From Nonlabens dokdonensis DSW-6 (GTDB taxonomy: Bacteria > Bacteroidota > Bacteroidia > Flavobacteriales > Flavobacteriaceae): 64,000 nucleotides of DNA. The notes below the pieces were generated by a model. That model saw only the letters and a list, made by a program, of their open reading frames with translations, had not been told where the DNA came from and did no database searches. Below, piece by piece: positions 49,410 to 57,763 of this stretch. The position numbers and the translations under genes are program-made. How positions within the stretch are numbered: position 1 is the first letter of the stretch; the number at the start of each line of letters is the position of its first letter. Location: NCBI RefSeq assembly GCF_000332115.1, contig NC_020156.1, positions 3,163,501 to 3,227,500 of the forward strand. Reading direction: 5' to 3'.

Positions 49410-50495
49410 ATGTTATCTCGATATTATACCTATTCTCAATTTGAATCTTATTTCTCTACTCTCATCAGGCGATTTAAAATAGAATCACTAGAAGAGATTG
49501 AAATAGGTAAATCGGTTTTAGGGAAATCTATTTATGGGCTGAAATTAGGAACTGGTAGCACAAAGATTCTTGCATGGTCTCAAATGCATGGAAACGAATC
49601 AACAACCACTAGAGCTTTATGCCAGCTTCTAGAATCTGTAGATATAGAAAACAATTTAAATAGTTTTAAATTGTACATTATTCCTATTTTAAATCCTGAT
49701 GGTGCGGAATCTTGGACTAGAGTAAATGCAAATAATGTTGATTTAAATCGAGACGCTATGGATTTATCTCAACCAGAAAGTACTATTCTTAGAAAGGTGA
49801 TTAATGATTATCAGCCTGATTATTGTTTGAACTTACATGGACAAAGAACTATTTATGGTTCCTTAGATGGTAAATCACCAGTTCAAATGTCGTTTTTAGC
49901 ACCTGCTGGAGATAAGGATAGGAAAATAACTGAGGTGCGTTTAAAATCAATGAACGTGATTAATCATATCTATTCACAATTAAAAAATAAGGTTAACGGA
50001 ATTATCGGTAGATATGATGATGCTTTTAATATCAACTGTGTAGGAGATTATCTCACGAGTGTTCATATTCCTACCATACTTTTTGAAGCAGGACATTCTG
50101 GAAGCGATTATTCAAGAGATGAGGTAACCTATCTGGTGCATGACTCCTTGGTAGTAGCTCTTAACACAATAAACGATGGGATCTCACAAAAAAATACTAC
50201 TTTGAGGTCTTATGAAGATATTCCTGCGATTGCTAGTAATTTCACTGATGTACTGATAAAAAACTATCCTTCTAAAAATGGTTTTACATCTCTATACATT
50301 CAGTATCATGAACAAATTAACGCAAACAAGCTTTACTTCGTTCCTATACTAATTGGCCTGAACAGAAAGGATATCTTAAATGCTCATGAAGTAATCGACC
50401 TTTCTGATGTTTCAACTTTTGAAAATGATCTTGTCATAGATGAAAATCTAGAAGTTTATAGTGAATCTTTGAATATTAAAATATTTACTAATTAA
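49410..50495 (+). CDS. M14 family zinc carboxypeptidase-like protein
   Basis: 361 residues from ATG 49410 (MLSRYYTYSQFESYFSTL); an upstream ATG at 49359 and TTG at 49347 are open too. The zinc-binding HxxE is in SQMHGNESTTTRAL, followed by NPDGAESWTRVNANNVDLNRDA, a pattern of M14 peptidases, and the second His in NLHGQRTIYG. No signal peptide is seen, so it appears cytoplasmic. Substrate unknown. The gene is divergent from the XRE regulator across an intergenic region crowded with matching operators. Confidence 0.88.
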   Translation: MLSRYYTYSQFESYFSTLIRRFKIESLEEIEIGKSVLGKSIYGLKLGTGSTKILAWSQMHGNESTTTRALCQLLESVDIENNLNSFKLYIIPILNPDGAESWTRVNANNVDLNRDAMDLSQPESTILRKVINDYQPDYCLNLHGQRTIYGSLDGKSPVQMSFLAPAGDKDRKITEVRLKSMNVINHIYSQLKNKVNGIIGRYDDAFNINCVGDYLTSVHIPTILFEAGHSGSDYSRDEVTYLVHDSLVVALNTINDGISQKNTTLRSYEDIPAIASNFTDVLIKNYPSKNGFTSLYIQYHEQINANKLYFVPILIGLNRKDILNAHEVIDLSDVSTFENDLVIDENLEVYSESLNIKIFTN

Positions 50496-50575
50496 TTGCA
50501 AAAGCCTCTCATTTCTTAGTTTATTATCAATGATTATCTTTATTTTGCGATTAATTGTTAGAAAAAGATAATAAA

Positions 50576-51049
50576 ATGGCAAAAATCGACGATATTGATA
50601 AGCAAATTCTGGATGTTCTTATAGAAAATACAAGAACACCTTTTACAGATATTGCAAAGAGACTTAACATAAGTGCTGGTACAGTACACGTTAGGGTTAA
50701 AAAAATGGAGGAGTCGGGAATCATTCATGGCTCTTCACTCACAGTAGATTATCATCAGTTAGGTTACACTTTTATTGCTTACATAGGAGTGTTCCTTGAA
50801 AAAACGAGTACTACACAATTTGTAATTAGTAGAATTAAAGAAATTCCATTTGTTACTGTTGCTCATATAACCACTGGCAAATTCAATATTTTCTGTAAAA
50901 TACGTGCTAAGGATACTACACACGCAAAGAAGATCATTTTCATGTTAGATGATATTGACGGAGTAAGCCGTACAGAAACTATGATTAGTCTGGAAGAAAG
51001 TATCAATGATAAAAAGAGATTGTTACACAAAGTATTTCAGGATCTATAA
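50576..51049 (+). CDS. Lrp/AsnC family transcriptional regulator
   Basis: 157 residues from ATG 50576; a TTG at 50555 adds seven residues. The helix-turn-helix DDIDKQILDVLIENTRTPFTDIAKRLNISAGTVHVRVKKMEESGII is the textbook Lrp/AsnC domain, followed by the RAM domain (about 65-140) that binds amino-acid effectors. It forms octamers in relatives. The stop overlaps the start of the DinB-like gene by one base, so the two are co-translated. Confidence 0.93.
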   Translation: MAKIDDIDKQILDVLIENTRTPFTDIAKRLNISAGTVHVRVKKMEESGIIHGSSLTVDYHQLGYTFIAYIGVFLEKTSTTQFVISRIKEIPFVTVAHITTGKFNIFCKIRAKDTTHAKKIIFMLDDIDGVSRTETMISLEESINDKKRLLHKVFQDL

Positions 51050-51570
51050 TGTTTCAATTAAAGGACATTAACAGCGATGAATATTCTGATTATTACAGCA
51101 GTTATTTATCTTTAGTTGATCAAGAAGCTGCACTAGATCATGTATTACAGGACTCTTTAGAAAGCACTTTGAGTCTGCTGGACGATATCGATAAACCATT
51201 TTCTTATAAATATGCTGCAAACAAATGGTCCATTGGACAAGTTTTGATGCATGATATAGATACAGAGCGAGTGTTTGCCTACCGTGCGTTGCGTTTCATG
51301 AGAAAAGACGCAAGCGTTCTTCCAGGTTTTGACCAGGATGTGTTTGTAGATGCTTTAGGAGATCTCGCTTTCGCGAAAGCGGAATTACAACAATCTATAA
51401 TCGCAACAAGAAATGCTACCATACAATTATTTAAGAATGTAACTGAAGAATCCTTGAAATTTAAAGGTAATGCTAGTGGACAAGTCATGACGGCAAGAGT
51501 AATACCTTTCTTAATTGCTGGACATAACTCGCATCATGAAAAAGTCATAAGAGAGCGGTATTTAACTTAA
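51049..51570 (+). CDS. DinB family protein
   Basis: 173 residues of a four-helix bundle of the DinB/YfiT type: SYKYAANKWSIGQVLMHDIDTERVFAYRALR with metal-binding His (about residue 72), and AGHNSHHEKVIRERYL at the end with the second His cluster. Members bind divalent metals and often act in thiol-dependent reactions; the reaction here is unknown. Residues 107-112 (AFAKAE) come from a palindrome copy at 51366-51381. It overlaps the Lrp gene by one base. Confidence 0.9.
   Translation: MFQLKDINSDEYSDYYSSYLSLVDQEAALDHVLQDSLESTLSLLDDIDKPFSYKYAANKWSIGQVLMHDIDTERVFAYRALRFMRKDASVLPGFDQDVFVDALGDLAFAKAELQQSIIATRNATIQLFKNVTEESLKFKGNASGQVMTARVIPFLIAGHNSHHEKVIRERYLT
51366..51381. repeat. Palindrome copy 15 (coding)
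   Basis: Inside the DinB-like gene, coding AFAKAE (GDLAFAKAELQ). Confidence 0.95.
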
Positions 51571-51593
51571 ATTAATATAAAGTACTATTTATT

Positions 51594-51628
51594 AAGAGCT
51601 TGCTAAGAATATCTTGGCAAGCTCTTGT
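51594..51628 (+). terminator. Rho-independent terminator after the DinB gene
   Basis: AAGAGCTTGC (51594-51603) pairs with GCAAGCTCTT (51617-51626), a 10-base stem, followed by a short T-rich tail (TGTTA). Confidence 0.75.
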
Positions 51629-51686
51629 TACATAAAGCTATTTCATAACTTCATATTTGCAGTATTAATCAAACAAATATATAGAT

Positions 51687-52235
51687 ATGAAAAAGATAGT
51701 AGCGATTTTAGCCACAGACGGATTTGAAGAAATAGAGCTTACAAGCCCTAAAAAAGCATTAGAAGAGGCTGGAGCTGAAGTACATATTATAAGTCCTAAA
51801 AGAGATTCAATTAAAGCTTGGGATAATGACCACTGGTCAGAAACTTACAAAGTAGATCATCATGTAAGTGAAGTAGATGCAAAAGATTATCATTCTTTGA
51901 TGTTGCCAGGTGGAGTAATGAATCCTGACCAATTAAGACAAGATAAAACTTCAATAGAATTTATCACTTCATTTTTTGAACAAAAGAAACCTGTAAGTGC
52001 TATATGCCATGGTATTCAACCATTAATTGATGCCGATGTATTGAAAGGTAGAAAACTAACTTCTTACCCATCTCTAAGAAAAGATGTAGAGAACGCTGGA
52101 GGTAATTGGGTAGATGAAGAGGTTGTAGTAGATCAAGGTTTTACCACAAGTAGAACACCAGAAGATCTGGACGCCTTTAATAATAAATTAGTGGAAGAAG
52201 TGCGTGAGGGAAAACATGAAATGCAACACGCATAA
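51687..52235 (+). CDS. DJ-1/PfpI family glutamine-amidotransferase-like protein
   Basis: 182 residues of the class I glutamine-amidotransferase fold. The nucleophile elbow is SAICHGIQ (Cys about residue 109) with SKRDSIKAWDNDHW and DYHSLMLPGGVMNPD typical of the PfpI (YhbO/YraA) group, chaperone or deglycase/protease-like proteins involved in stress resistance. Start ATG 51687. A terminator shared with dnaN follows. Confidence 0.93.
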   Translation: MKKIVAILATDGFEEIELTSPKKALEEAGAEVHIISPKRDSIKAWDNDHWSETYKVDHHVSEVDAKDYHSLMLPGGVMNPDQLRQDKTSIEFITSFFEQKKPVSAICHGIQPLIDADVLKGRKLTSYPSLRKDVENAGGNWVDEEVVVDQGFTTSRTPEDLDAFNNKLVEEVREGKHEMQHA

Positions 52236-52257
52236 TTCTCTTGAGAAATAATCATAA

Positions 52258-52286
52258 AAAAAAGGCTCGCATCTGCGAGCCTTTTT
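52258..52286. terminator. Bidirectional terminator between DJ-1 gene and dnaN
   Basis: GGCTCGC (52264-52270) pairs with GCGAGCC (52275-52281) with a 4-base loop, flanked by A and T runs, serving the plus-strand PfpI-type gene and the minus-strand dnaN gene. Confidence 0.9.
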
Positions 52287-52307
52287 AGTATCTAAATTAA
52301 TGATAAT

Positions 52308-53423
52308 CTATTGGTTGAGCATTACAGGCATAACGAGCATAGTAACGTTTTCTCCTTCTTCTAATCCATCTACAGGAGTAAGTATTCCTGCACGATTAGG
52401 AAGTGACATTTCAAGTGAAACATCATCACAAGTTAAATTGTTAAGCATTTCAATTAAAAACCTGCTGTTAAAACCTATTTGCATGTCGTCACCTTGATAG
52501 TCACATGTAAGGCGTTCGTCAGCTTTATTGCTGTAATCTAAATCTTCGGCACTTATATTAAGTTCTGCACCGGCCATTTTAAGCCTGATTTGATGAGTAG
52601 TTTTATTAGAAAAAATGCTTACACGTCTTACAGAATTAAGTAGTTGTGTTCTTGAAATAGTAAGTTTATTAGGGTTCTCCTTAGGTATTACCGCTTCATA
52701 ATTAGGGTATTTACCGTCGATTAAACGACAAATAATAGTGGTAGAGTCAAAGCTGAATTGAGCATTACTATCATTATATTCTACTAAAACCTCAGATTCA
52801 CTTCCTTGAAGCATCGCTTTAAGAAGGTTTAAAGGCTTTTTGGGCATAATAAATTCGGCTGTCTGACTTGCAGAAAGATCTTCTCTTTTATAACGTACTA
52901 GCTTGTGAGCATCAGTCGCTACAAAAGTCAATGAATCGCTAGCAAATTGAAAAAACACACCGCTCATCACAGGCCTCAGGTCATCATTACCAGCTGCAAA
53001 TATTGTTTTATTGATTGCGGTTGCAAGAGTGTCTCCCATAATAGAAGTACTACTTGGGTCAGATATAGATACTGCCTTAGGAAACTCTTCTGCTGCGGCG
53101 CAGGCTATTTCAGATTTACCTTTATCGTGACTTACAGTCATCATATTATCAACGCTATGAAAAGTAAGTGGTTGCTCAGGAAAGGTTTTCAATGTATCTA
53201 ACAATAATTTTGCAGGTAAAGCGATGCTACCATCGTCTTCACTTTCTACATCAAGTTTGCTTACAATGGTGGTTTCCATATCGCTTGCAGATACTTTAAG
53301 CTCATTTCCAGTCAATTCCAATAAAAAATTATCTAAAATTGGTAAGGTATTGTTGTTATTTATGACTCCTCCTAATAGTTGAAGGTGTTTTTGTAAGTAA
53401 GAACTAGATACTATGAATTTCAT
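52308..53423 (-). CDS. dnaN: DNA polymerase III beta subunit (sliding clamp)
   Basis: 371 residues. The three-domain clamp is recognisable from MKFIVSSSYLQKHLQLLGGVINNNNTLPILDNF at the start to the peptide-binding C-terminus TMLVMPVMLNQ. It encircles DNA and tethers polymerase III and repair enzymes. In this group dnaN is not beside dnaA or gyrB, and here it lies between a PfpI gene and a T9SS protease, as expected. An inverted repeat and a promoter box occur upstream. Confidence 0.97.
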   Translation of the reverse strand: MKFIVSSSYLQKHLQLLGGVINNNNTLPILDNFLLELTGNELKVSASDMETTIVSKLDVESEDDGSIALPAKLLLDTLKTFPEQPLTFHSVDNMMTVSHDKGKSEIACAAAEEFPKAVSISDPSSTSIMGDTLATAINKTIFAAGNDDLRPVMSGVFFQFASDSLTFVATDAHKLVRYKREDLSASQTAEFIMPKKPLNLLKAMLQGSESEVLVEYNDSNAQFSFDSTTIICRLIDGKYPNYEAVIPKENPNKLTISRTQLLNSVRRVSIFSNKTTHQIRLKMAGAELNISAEDLDYSNKADERLTCDYQGDDMQIGFNSRFLIEMLNNLTCDDVSLEMSLPNRAGILTPVDGLEEGENVTMLVMPVMLNQ

Positions 53424-53447
53424 CTCTCTGTTATTGTTTTGTGATTT

Positions 53448-53563
53448 AATTTTTCTTAATTTAAAGAATTAAGGAAAAATTGATAAAAAATAAGCAATTT
53501 GAATTAAATTGCTCCTTTATATTTTACACAACAAAGATATTTGATTAATGATAAGTACAGCAA
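53448..53563 (-). promoter_or_regulatory. dnaN promoter and leader inverted repeat
   Basis: On the minus strand TATCTTTG (53539-53532) matches the TAnnTTTG box exactly, with TTG (53563-53561) 21 bases farther up. The transcript would have a leader of about 100 bases containing an inverted repeat, AATTTTTCTTAATT and AATTAAGGAAAAATT (53448-53481), whose stem could fold in RNA close to the start codon. The rest of 53482-53604 shows nothing I can name for the plus-strand gene. Confidence 0.5.
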
Positions 53564-53604
53564 CATATTTATTAACATTTATATCTTTTTATAAATAATT
53601 TATT

Positions 53605-55539
53605 ATGAAGAAAATTAAACTTATACTTTCGGCATTCTTTGTATTTGCTTTTGCAATGCAAGTAATTGCTCAAACTAAAGCCGAACGCGCAAAAATTATT
53701 AATAGTTATGATCAAGAAGAGATTCTAGCTTTAGAGAAATTTTTGGAAAAACGTAAAGAAATTAATCAAAAACGTTTTCAAAGATTACAAGCCATAAACA
53801 ATTGGCCACTAACAATTACAACTAAAGATGGAACCACTGCTTATTTAGTAGGTGCTACGATTTCAGGAGAGCCTACTTATGTAAGCACAATGAATGATGA
53901 AGCGGCTCAAATGCAAGGTGCTAGAGAGTTGCAAACTGGAGGTTCTTTCGGTGTTAATATGGATGGTCAAGGAATGACCGTAGGAGTTTGGGATGGTGGT
54001 AAAATTAGAGATACTCATCTTTCTTACGTGGGTAGAACAGTTCAAGGTGAATTCCTACCAACAACAAGCGGCCACGCAACTCATGTAGCAGGAACTATTG
54101 CCTCAAATGGTGCTGGTGATTTGTCAGCTAGAGGTATTGCTCCAGCGTCGACTGTTGAATATTATAAATTTCAACAAACTTCTGCAGAAGAAGAAGACGA
54201 AGTTGAGATGACTAGGGCTGCGACAAATGGATTACTTGTGTCAAATCATAGTTATGGTATTCCGGCAGATGTAGTTTCAATAGAAAGATTAGGTAAATAT
54301 GACGACAATGCCCAAGCTTGGGATCAGCTTGCAAATACTTTTCCTTATTACTTAATAGTAAGCAGTGCTGGTAATTCACAAAATGATGGTGTAAATACTA
54401 CTGATAATGGATACGATCTACTTACCTCGAGATCAAATGCAAAAAATAATTTAGTGGTCGGAGCAACGGTTGGAGTTGCTAATTATACTGGACCATCTAG
54501 CGTTGCTATGTCTAGGTTTAGTAGTTGGGGCCCTACAGATGATGGTCGTGTTAAACCAGATATAAGCACAAAGGGAGTTTCAATGTTTAGTACGAGTGAA
54601 GTTAATGACACTCAGTATGTTAATAGAAATGGAACTTCTATGTCTTCTCCTGCTGTCGCCGGTGGAGCTATAATTTTACAGCAATTTTATAATTCAATTA
54701 ATAATAATTATATGAAGGCCGCTACGTTAAAAGGTCTTATTTTACATTCGGCACAAGAGGCTGGTGCTGCTCCTGGGCCTGATTATAGATTTGGTTGGGG
54801 ACTTATGAATACTGAGGGAGCTGCACATGTTATTGAACAAGATGGAACAGCTTCATTAATTTCAGAATTGTCTTTACTGCAAGGTACTACTTACACAAAA
54901 TCAATTATTGCAAACGGTTCTCCTTTATTCTCAGATAAGCTCACAGTCTCTATTTCTTGGACTGATCCAGCCGTTACAAACGGTAACTTACCTTCTCCTA
55001 CTACTAATGATGAAAGAACACCTATGCTAGTTAATGATCTTGATATAGTTGTTACGGATCAAAATGGAGTTTCTTTTTTACCTTGGAAATTGGATCCAGC
55101 TTTTCCAACTAATCCTGCTACTACTGGAGATAATGTAGTCGATAACTTTGAGAAAGTTGAAATTGATCAGCCACTAGGTAATTATTCTATTGCGATAAGT
55201 CATAAAGGACAATTGAGAGGTTTTCAGGACTACACCTTAATAATTTCAGGAGCAGATAATGTTACACTATCAAATAATACTGAAAATTTACAGTCATTTG
55301 AACTCTATCCTAATCCAGCAAATGAATTAGTTAACATAGCTTTCAATGAGGAGATGCTTAGCAAAAAAATCAATGTTTCTATTTATGATGTGTTAGGAAA
55401 ACAAGTCTTGAATAGAACTTTTCCTGCCAATGGAGCTGTAACAAAGCAAATTAACACCTCTAAATTCAAAAGTGGTATTTATCTTGTAAGAATAGGCGAT
55501 GGTAATTCTAAAACGACTAAAAAACTCATCATACGATAA
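53605..55539 (+). CDS. S8 subtilase-family serine protease with T9SS sorting domain
   Basis: 644 residues with signal peptide (ending VIAQ, 23). The catalytic triad is Asp130 in VGVWDGGKI, His157 in GHATHVAG, and Ser344 in NGTSMSSP, with Asn oxyanion residue in SSAGNS (255). A P-domain-like beta sandwich (about 415-560) precedes the C-terminal type A sorting domain (ELYPNPANELVNIAF, ending KTTKKLIIR), which delivers it through the type IX system. It would degrade proteins outside the cell. The tail differs from those of the two T9SS proteins at 38-42 kb. Confidence 0.95.
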   Translation: MKKIKLILSAFFVFAFAMQVIAQTKAERAKIINSYDQEEILALEKFLEKRKEINQKRFQRLQAINNWPLTITTKDGTTAYLVGATISGEPTYVSTMNDEAAQMQGARELQTGGSFGVNMDGQGMTVGVWDGGKIRDTHLSYVGRTVQGEFLPTTSGHATHVAGTIASNGAGDLSARGIAPASTVEYYKFQQTSAEEEDEVEMTRAATNGLLVSNHSYGIPADVVSIERLGKYDDNAQAWDQLANTFPYYLIVSSAGNSQNDGVNTTDNGYDLLTSRSNAKNNLVVGATVGVANYTGPSSVAMSRFSSWGPTDDGRVKPDISTKGVSMFSTSEVNDTQYVNRNGTSMSSPAVAGGAIILQQFYNSINNNYMKAATLKGLILHSAQEAGAAPGPDYRFGWGLMNTEGAAHVIEQDGTASLISELSLLQGTTYTKSIIANGSPLFSDKLTVSISWTDPAVTNGNLPSPTTNDERTPMLVNDLDIVVTDQNGVSFLPWKLDPAFPTNPATTGDNVVDNFEKVEIDQPLGNYSIAISHKGQLRGFQDYTLIISGADNVTLSNNTENLQSFELYPNPANELVNIAFNEEMLSKKINVSIYDVLGKQVLNRTFPANGAVTKQINTSKFKSGIYLVRIGDGNSKTTKKLIIR

Positions 55540-55566
55540 TTAGTTTTCATTTATAAACAATAACTT

Positions 55567-55592
55567 GCCCTTGAGAAATCAAGGGCTTTTTT
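55567..55592 (+). terminator. Rho-independent terminator abutting the next start codon
   Basis: GCCCTTGA and TCAAGGGC form an 8-base stem with a GAAA tetraloop (55567-55586), followed by six T (55587-55592). The next gene's ATG is the very next base (55593), so no separate leader exists for it. Confidence 0.85.
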
Positions 55593-56258
55593 ATGATATC
55601 ACCACAGTTAATAGAATTTTTAAAACAATTAGAACATAATAATAATCGGGATTGGTTTGAAGAGCATAAGTCTCAATTTAAAACTCTAGATGCTCAATTT
55701 AAAGAGTTTACTCATAATATAATGCTTGATCTCAATGACCATGATGTAATTGAGAAAACTAAAACATTTAGAATTTACAGAGACATAAGGTTTTCAAAAG
55801 ACAAAACACCTTTTAAAGTTCATAGAAGTGCTAATTGGATACGCTCTGGAGCAAATAGGAGAGGTAGTTATTACCTGCGTGTCAAACCAGGTCAGACGGT
55901 TATAGGTGTAGGCTTTTTTGCACCAGAAAAAGTAGACTTGTTGAGAATACGAAAAGAATTTGATTTAGATGCCCAAGAGTTTAGGACCATAATCACCAGA
56001 GATGATTTTAAAAAATGTTGGGGAAACCTTCAAGGAGAAACTCTTAAAACTGCTCCAAGAAATTTTGACAAGAATCATCAAGACATAGACCTTATCAGGT
56101 TCAAATCTTTTTATTTTTTAAGATCGTTTAGTGATAAAGAAATGCTGGATAAGAATTTCAAAACTATAATCGATCAATCTTTTAGAAAAGCCAGGCCATT
56201 TCTAGATTTAATGACTGATATTCTAACTACCGATTTGAATGGTGAGTCGTTATTATGA
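55593..56258 (+). CDS. DUF2461 family protein
   Basis: 221 residues. FLKQLEHNNNRDWFEEHKSQFKTLDAQFKEF at the start, then DIRFSKDKTPFKVHRSANW and GSYYLRVKPGQTVIGVGFFAPEKVDLLRIRKEFD, are the conserved core of DUF2461 (TIGR02453). The function is unknown; proteins are cytoplasmic. The start codon directly follows the terminator T run of the protease gene, so expression probably relies on read-through or a promoter inside the upstream region. Its end overlaps the convergent gene by 6 bases. Confidence 0.9.
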   Translation: MISPQLIEFLKQLEHNNNRDWFEEHKSQFKTLDAQFKEFTHNIMLDLNDHDVIEKTKTFRIYRDIRFSKDKTPFKVHRSANWIRSGANRRGSYYLRVKPGQTVIGVGFFAPEKVDLLRIRKEFDLDAQEFRTIITRDDFKKCWGNLQGETLKTAPRNFDKNHQDIDLIRFKSFYFLRSFSDKEMLDKNFKTIIDQSFRKARPFLDLMTDILTTDLNGESLL

Positions 56259-56663
56259 TCTAACAGCAGGTTTCTCAAATAATAAGATATTACTTATCAA
56301 GCGTTCTCTTACAAGATTCATCATACGTTTATTCAACGCACTGGAATTAGTAATATAATGTTCATATTCTTCAATGGTAAACAGTCCCATGATTACACCT
56401 TTCAATGAATTTCTAAATTTTTGATCTCTGTTGACCGCATTTTCAATATAGTCTACACGTTTATGAGCAGTAAGACCATAAAAAACGTTCTTATGCTTGT
56501 GGATGTAGTTTCTGAACATAGAAACTAATAAGTCATTCTGAAGTTTTGCAATGGGTCTCAAAGTTTCGTTTTGAAAACGTTCTTCATCGCTCATTCCTTC
56601 TGTAATTTTTGCATTAGGTAATGACGGTCTTAGTGCGACTAGATATTCATCTCGAGTATTCAT
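56253..56663 (-). CDS. Conserved hypothetical protein of Flavobacteriaceae
   Basis: 136 residues from ATG 56663 (MNTRDEYLVALRPSLPNAKI); an upstream start at 56693 adds ten residues. The sequence is mostly helical with conserved blocks MSDEERFQNETLRPIAKLQNDLLVSMFRNYIHKHKNVFYGL and YIENAVNRDQKFRNSLKGVIMGLFTIEEYEHY. I recall homologues labelled glyoxalase without support. No signal. It is convergent with the DUF2461 gene. Function unknown. Confidence 0.65.
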   Translation of the reverse strand: MNTRDEYLVALRPSLPNAKITEGMSDEERFQNETLRPIAKLQNDLLVSMFRNYIHKHKNVFYGLTAHKRVDYIENAVNRDQKFRNSLKGVIMGLFTIEEYEHYITNSSALNKRMMNLVRERLISNILLFEKPAVRS

Positions 56664-56787
56664 GTTTTGAGCTTTTTCTAAAGATAGGTACAATCTAACG
56701 TGTCCAATTACTATGCTAGCCTAGTTTCTCAACAAGTTTGTTAACAGTAAGTGTGAAAGTATTTAAATGATTGTTTTTTAAGAGTTC

Positions 56788-56803
56788 CGCTTTCGCGAAA
56801 GCG
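56788..56803. repeat. Palindrome copy 16 (intergenic)
   Basis: In the divergent gap between the conserved hypothetical (56663) and the thioredoxin gene (56884). Confidence 0.95.
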
Positions 56804-56883
56804 AGAGTCACAAAATAAATACCCTTTAAAGGGTAGGGATATTTGAATCAATTATATTAAATTGCTGTTAAAACCTTTTAATT

Positions 56884-57657
56884 ATGTTTTCAAGATATTT
56901 GATAGTATTTCTATTTTTCAGTGCTTTATCCTTATCACATGCACAAATTGAGATTAATGATGATAATGCAGAAGAAAAGTTACTTACCAATAATGACCGT
57001 TTAATTCTTGTGGATTTTTACGCCACTTGGTGTGGTCCATGTAAAAAAATGGATCCTATTTTGAAAGAGCTATCAGAGAAATATGCTGGCCGCGTTGATT
57101 TTTATAAAATCGACGTGGATAAGAATCAAGTAGACGATGCGCTAGGAGTTACGGCAATGCCTACCTATTTCTTTATCAAAAATTCTACTAATCTAGAATC
57201 GATTGAAGGAATGAGATCTAAAGCTGTTATGGAAGAACTCATAGAAAAATACATGTATTATGATACTGATGTAGTAGAAGTAGAAGAAGTTGTAGAGTCT
57301 ACAGAAACTTCCTATTATAACGCCAGTTCAAATCATGGTTATGATAATGAGTTTTCTATATCAAATGTTGCTGATATATGGGATTCCTCTAGAAAATTAA
57401 ATTCGCTCGCATGGCATATATATTTAGAACATGATGAAGATGAAGTCTTGTACAAAGGAATTGAAATTGTAGAAAGATCCATAGAATTAGATCAAAATTA
57501 TCACAATACCGATACGTTAGCAGCGCTATATTTCAAAACAGGTAAATACAAGCTTGCTTTAAAAAAGGCCAAAGAAGCCATTAAAATTGCAAAGAGAGAC
57601 TCTGTAGATTATTCATCAACTACTAACCTTATGAATGAAATTATAGACCAGCTATAA
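56884..57657 (+). CDS. Exported thioredoxin-fold protein
   Basis: 257 residues. A signal peptide (ending SHAQ, 20) precedes a full thioredoxin domain with FYATWCGPCKK (Cys50, Cys53) and a cis-Pro region (MPTYFF). The part after residue 130 is acidic, then helical (LNSLAWHIYLEHDEDEVLYKGIEIVERSIEL, then TLAALYFKTGKYKLALKKAKEAIKIA) and looks like two TPR units. It would work as a thiol oxidoreductase in the periplasm, perhaps for a partner bound by the helical part. A terminator follows. Confidence 0.9.
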   Translation: MFSRYLIVFLFFSALSLSHAQIEINDDNAEEKLLTNNDRLILVDFYATWCGPCKKMDPILKELSEKYAGRVDFYKIDVDKNQVDDALGVTAMPTYFFIKNSTNLESIEGMRSKAVMEELIEKYMYYDTDVVEVEEVVESTETSYYNASSNHGYDNEFSISNVADIWDSSRKLNSLAWHIYLEHDEDEVLYKGIEIVERSIELDQNYHNTDTLAALYFKTGKYKLALKKAKEAIKIAKRDSVDYSSTTNLMNEIIDQL

Positions 57658-57680
57658 AAAAAGGTCTTGACAGTAATTTT

Positions 57681-57717
57681 AAAAGCACAAAATCAGATAG
57701 ATTTTGTGCTTTTTTTA
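57681..57717 (+). terminator. Rho-independent terminator after the thioredoxin gene
   Basis: AAAGCACAAAATC pairs with GATTTTGTGCTTT (57700-57712), 13 bases with a short loop, followed by a T run (to 57717). Confidence 0.9.
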
Positions 57718-57763
57718 GTTCTATAACTCTATTAACGTTTAGTCCTTCTTATTTTTACATCTT

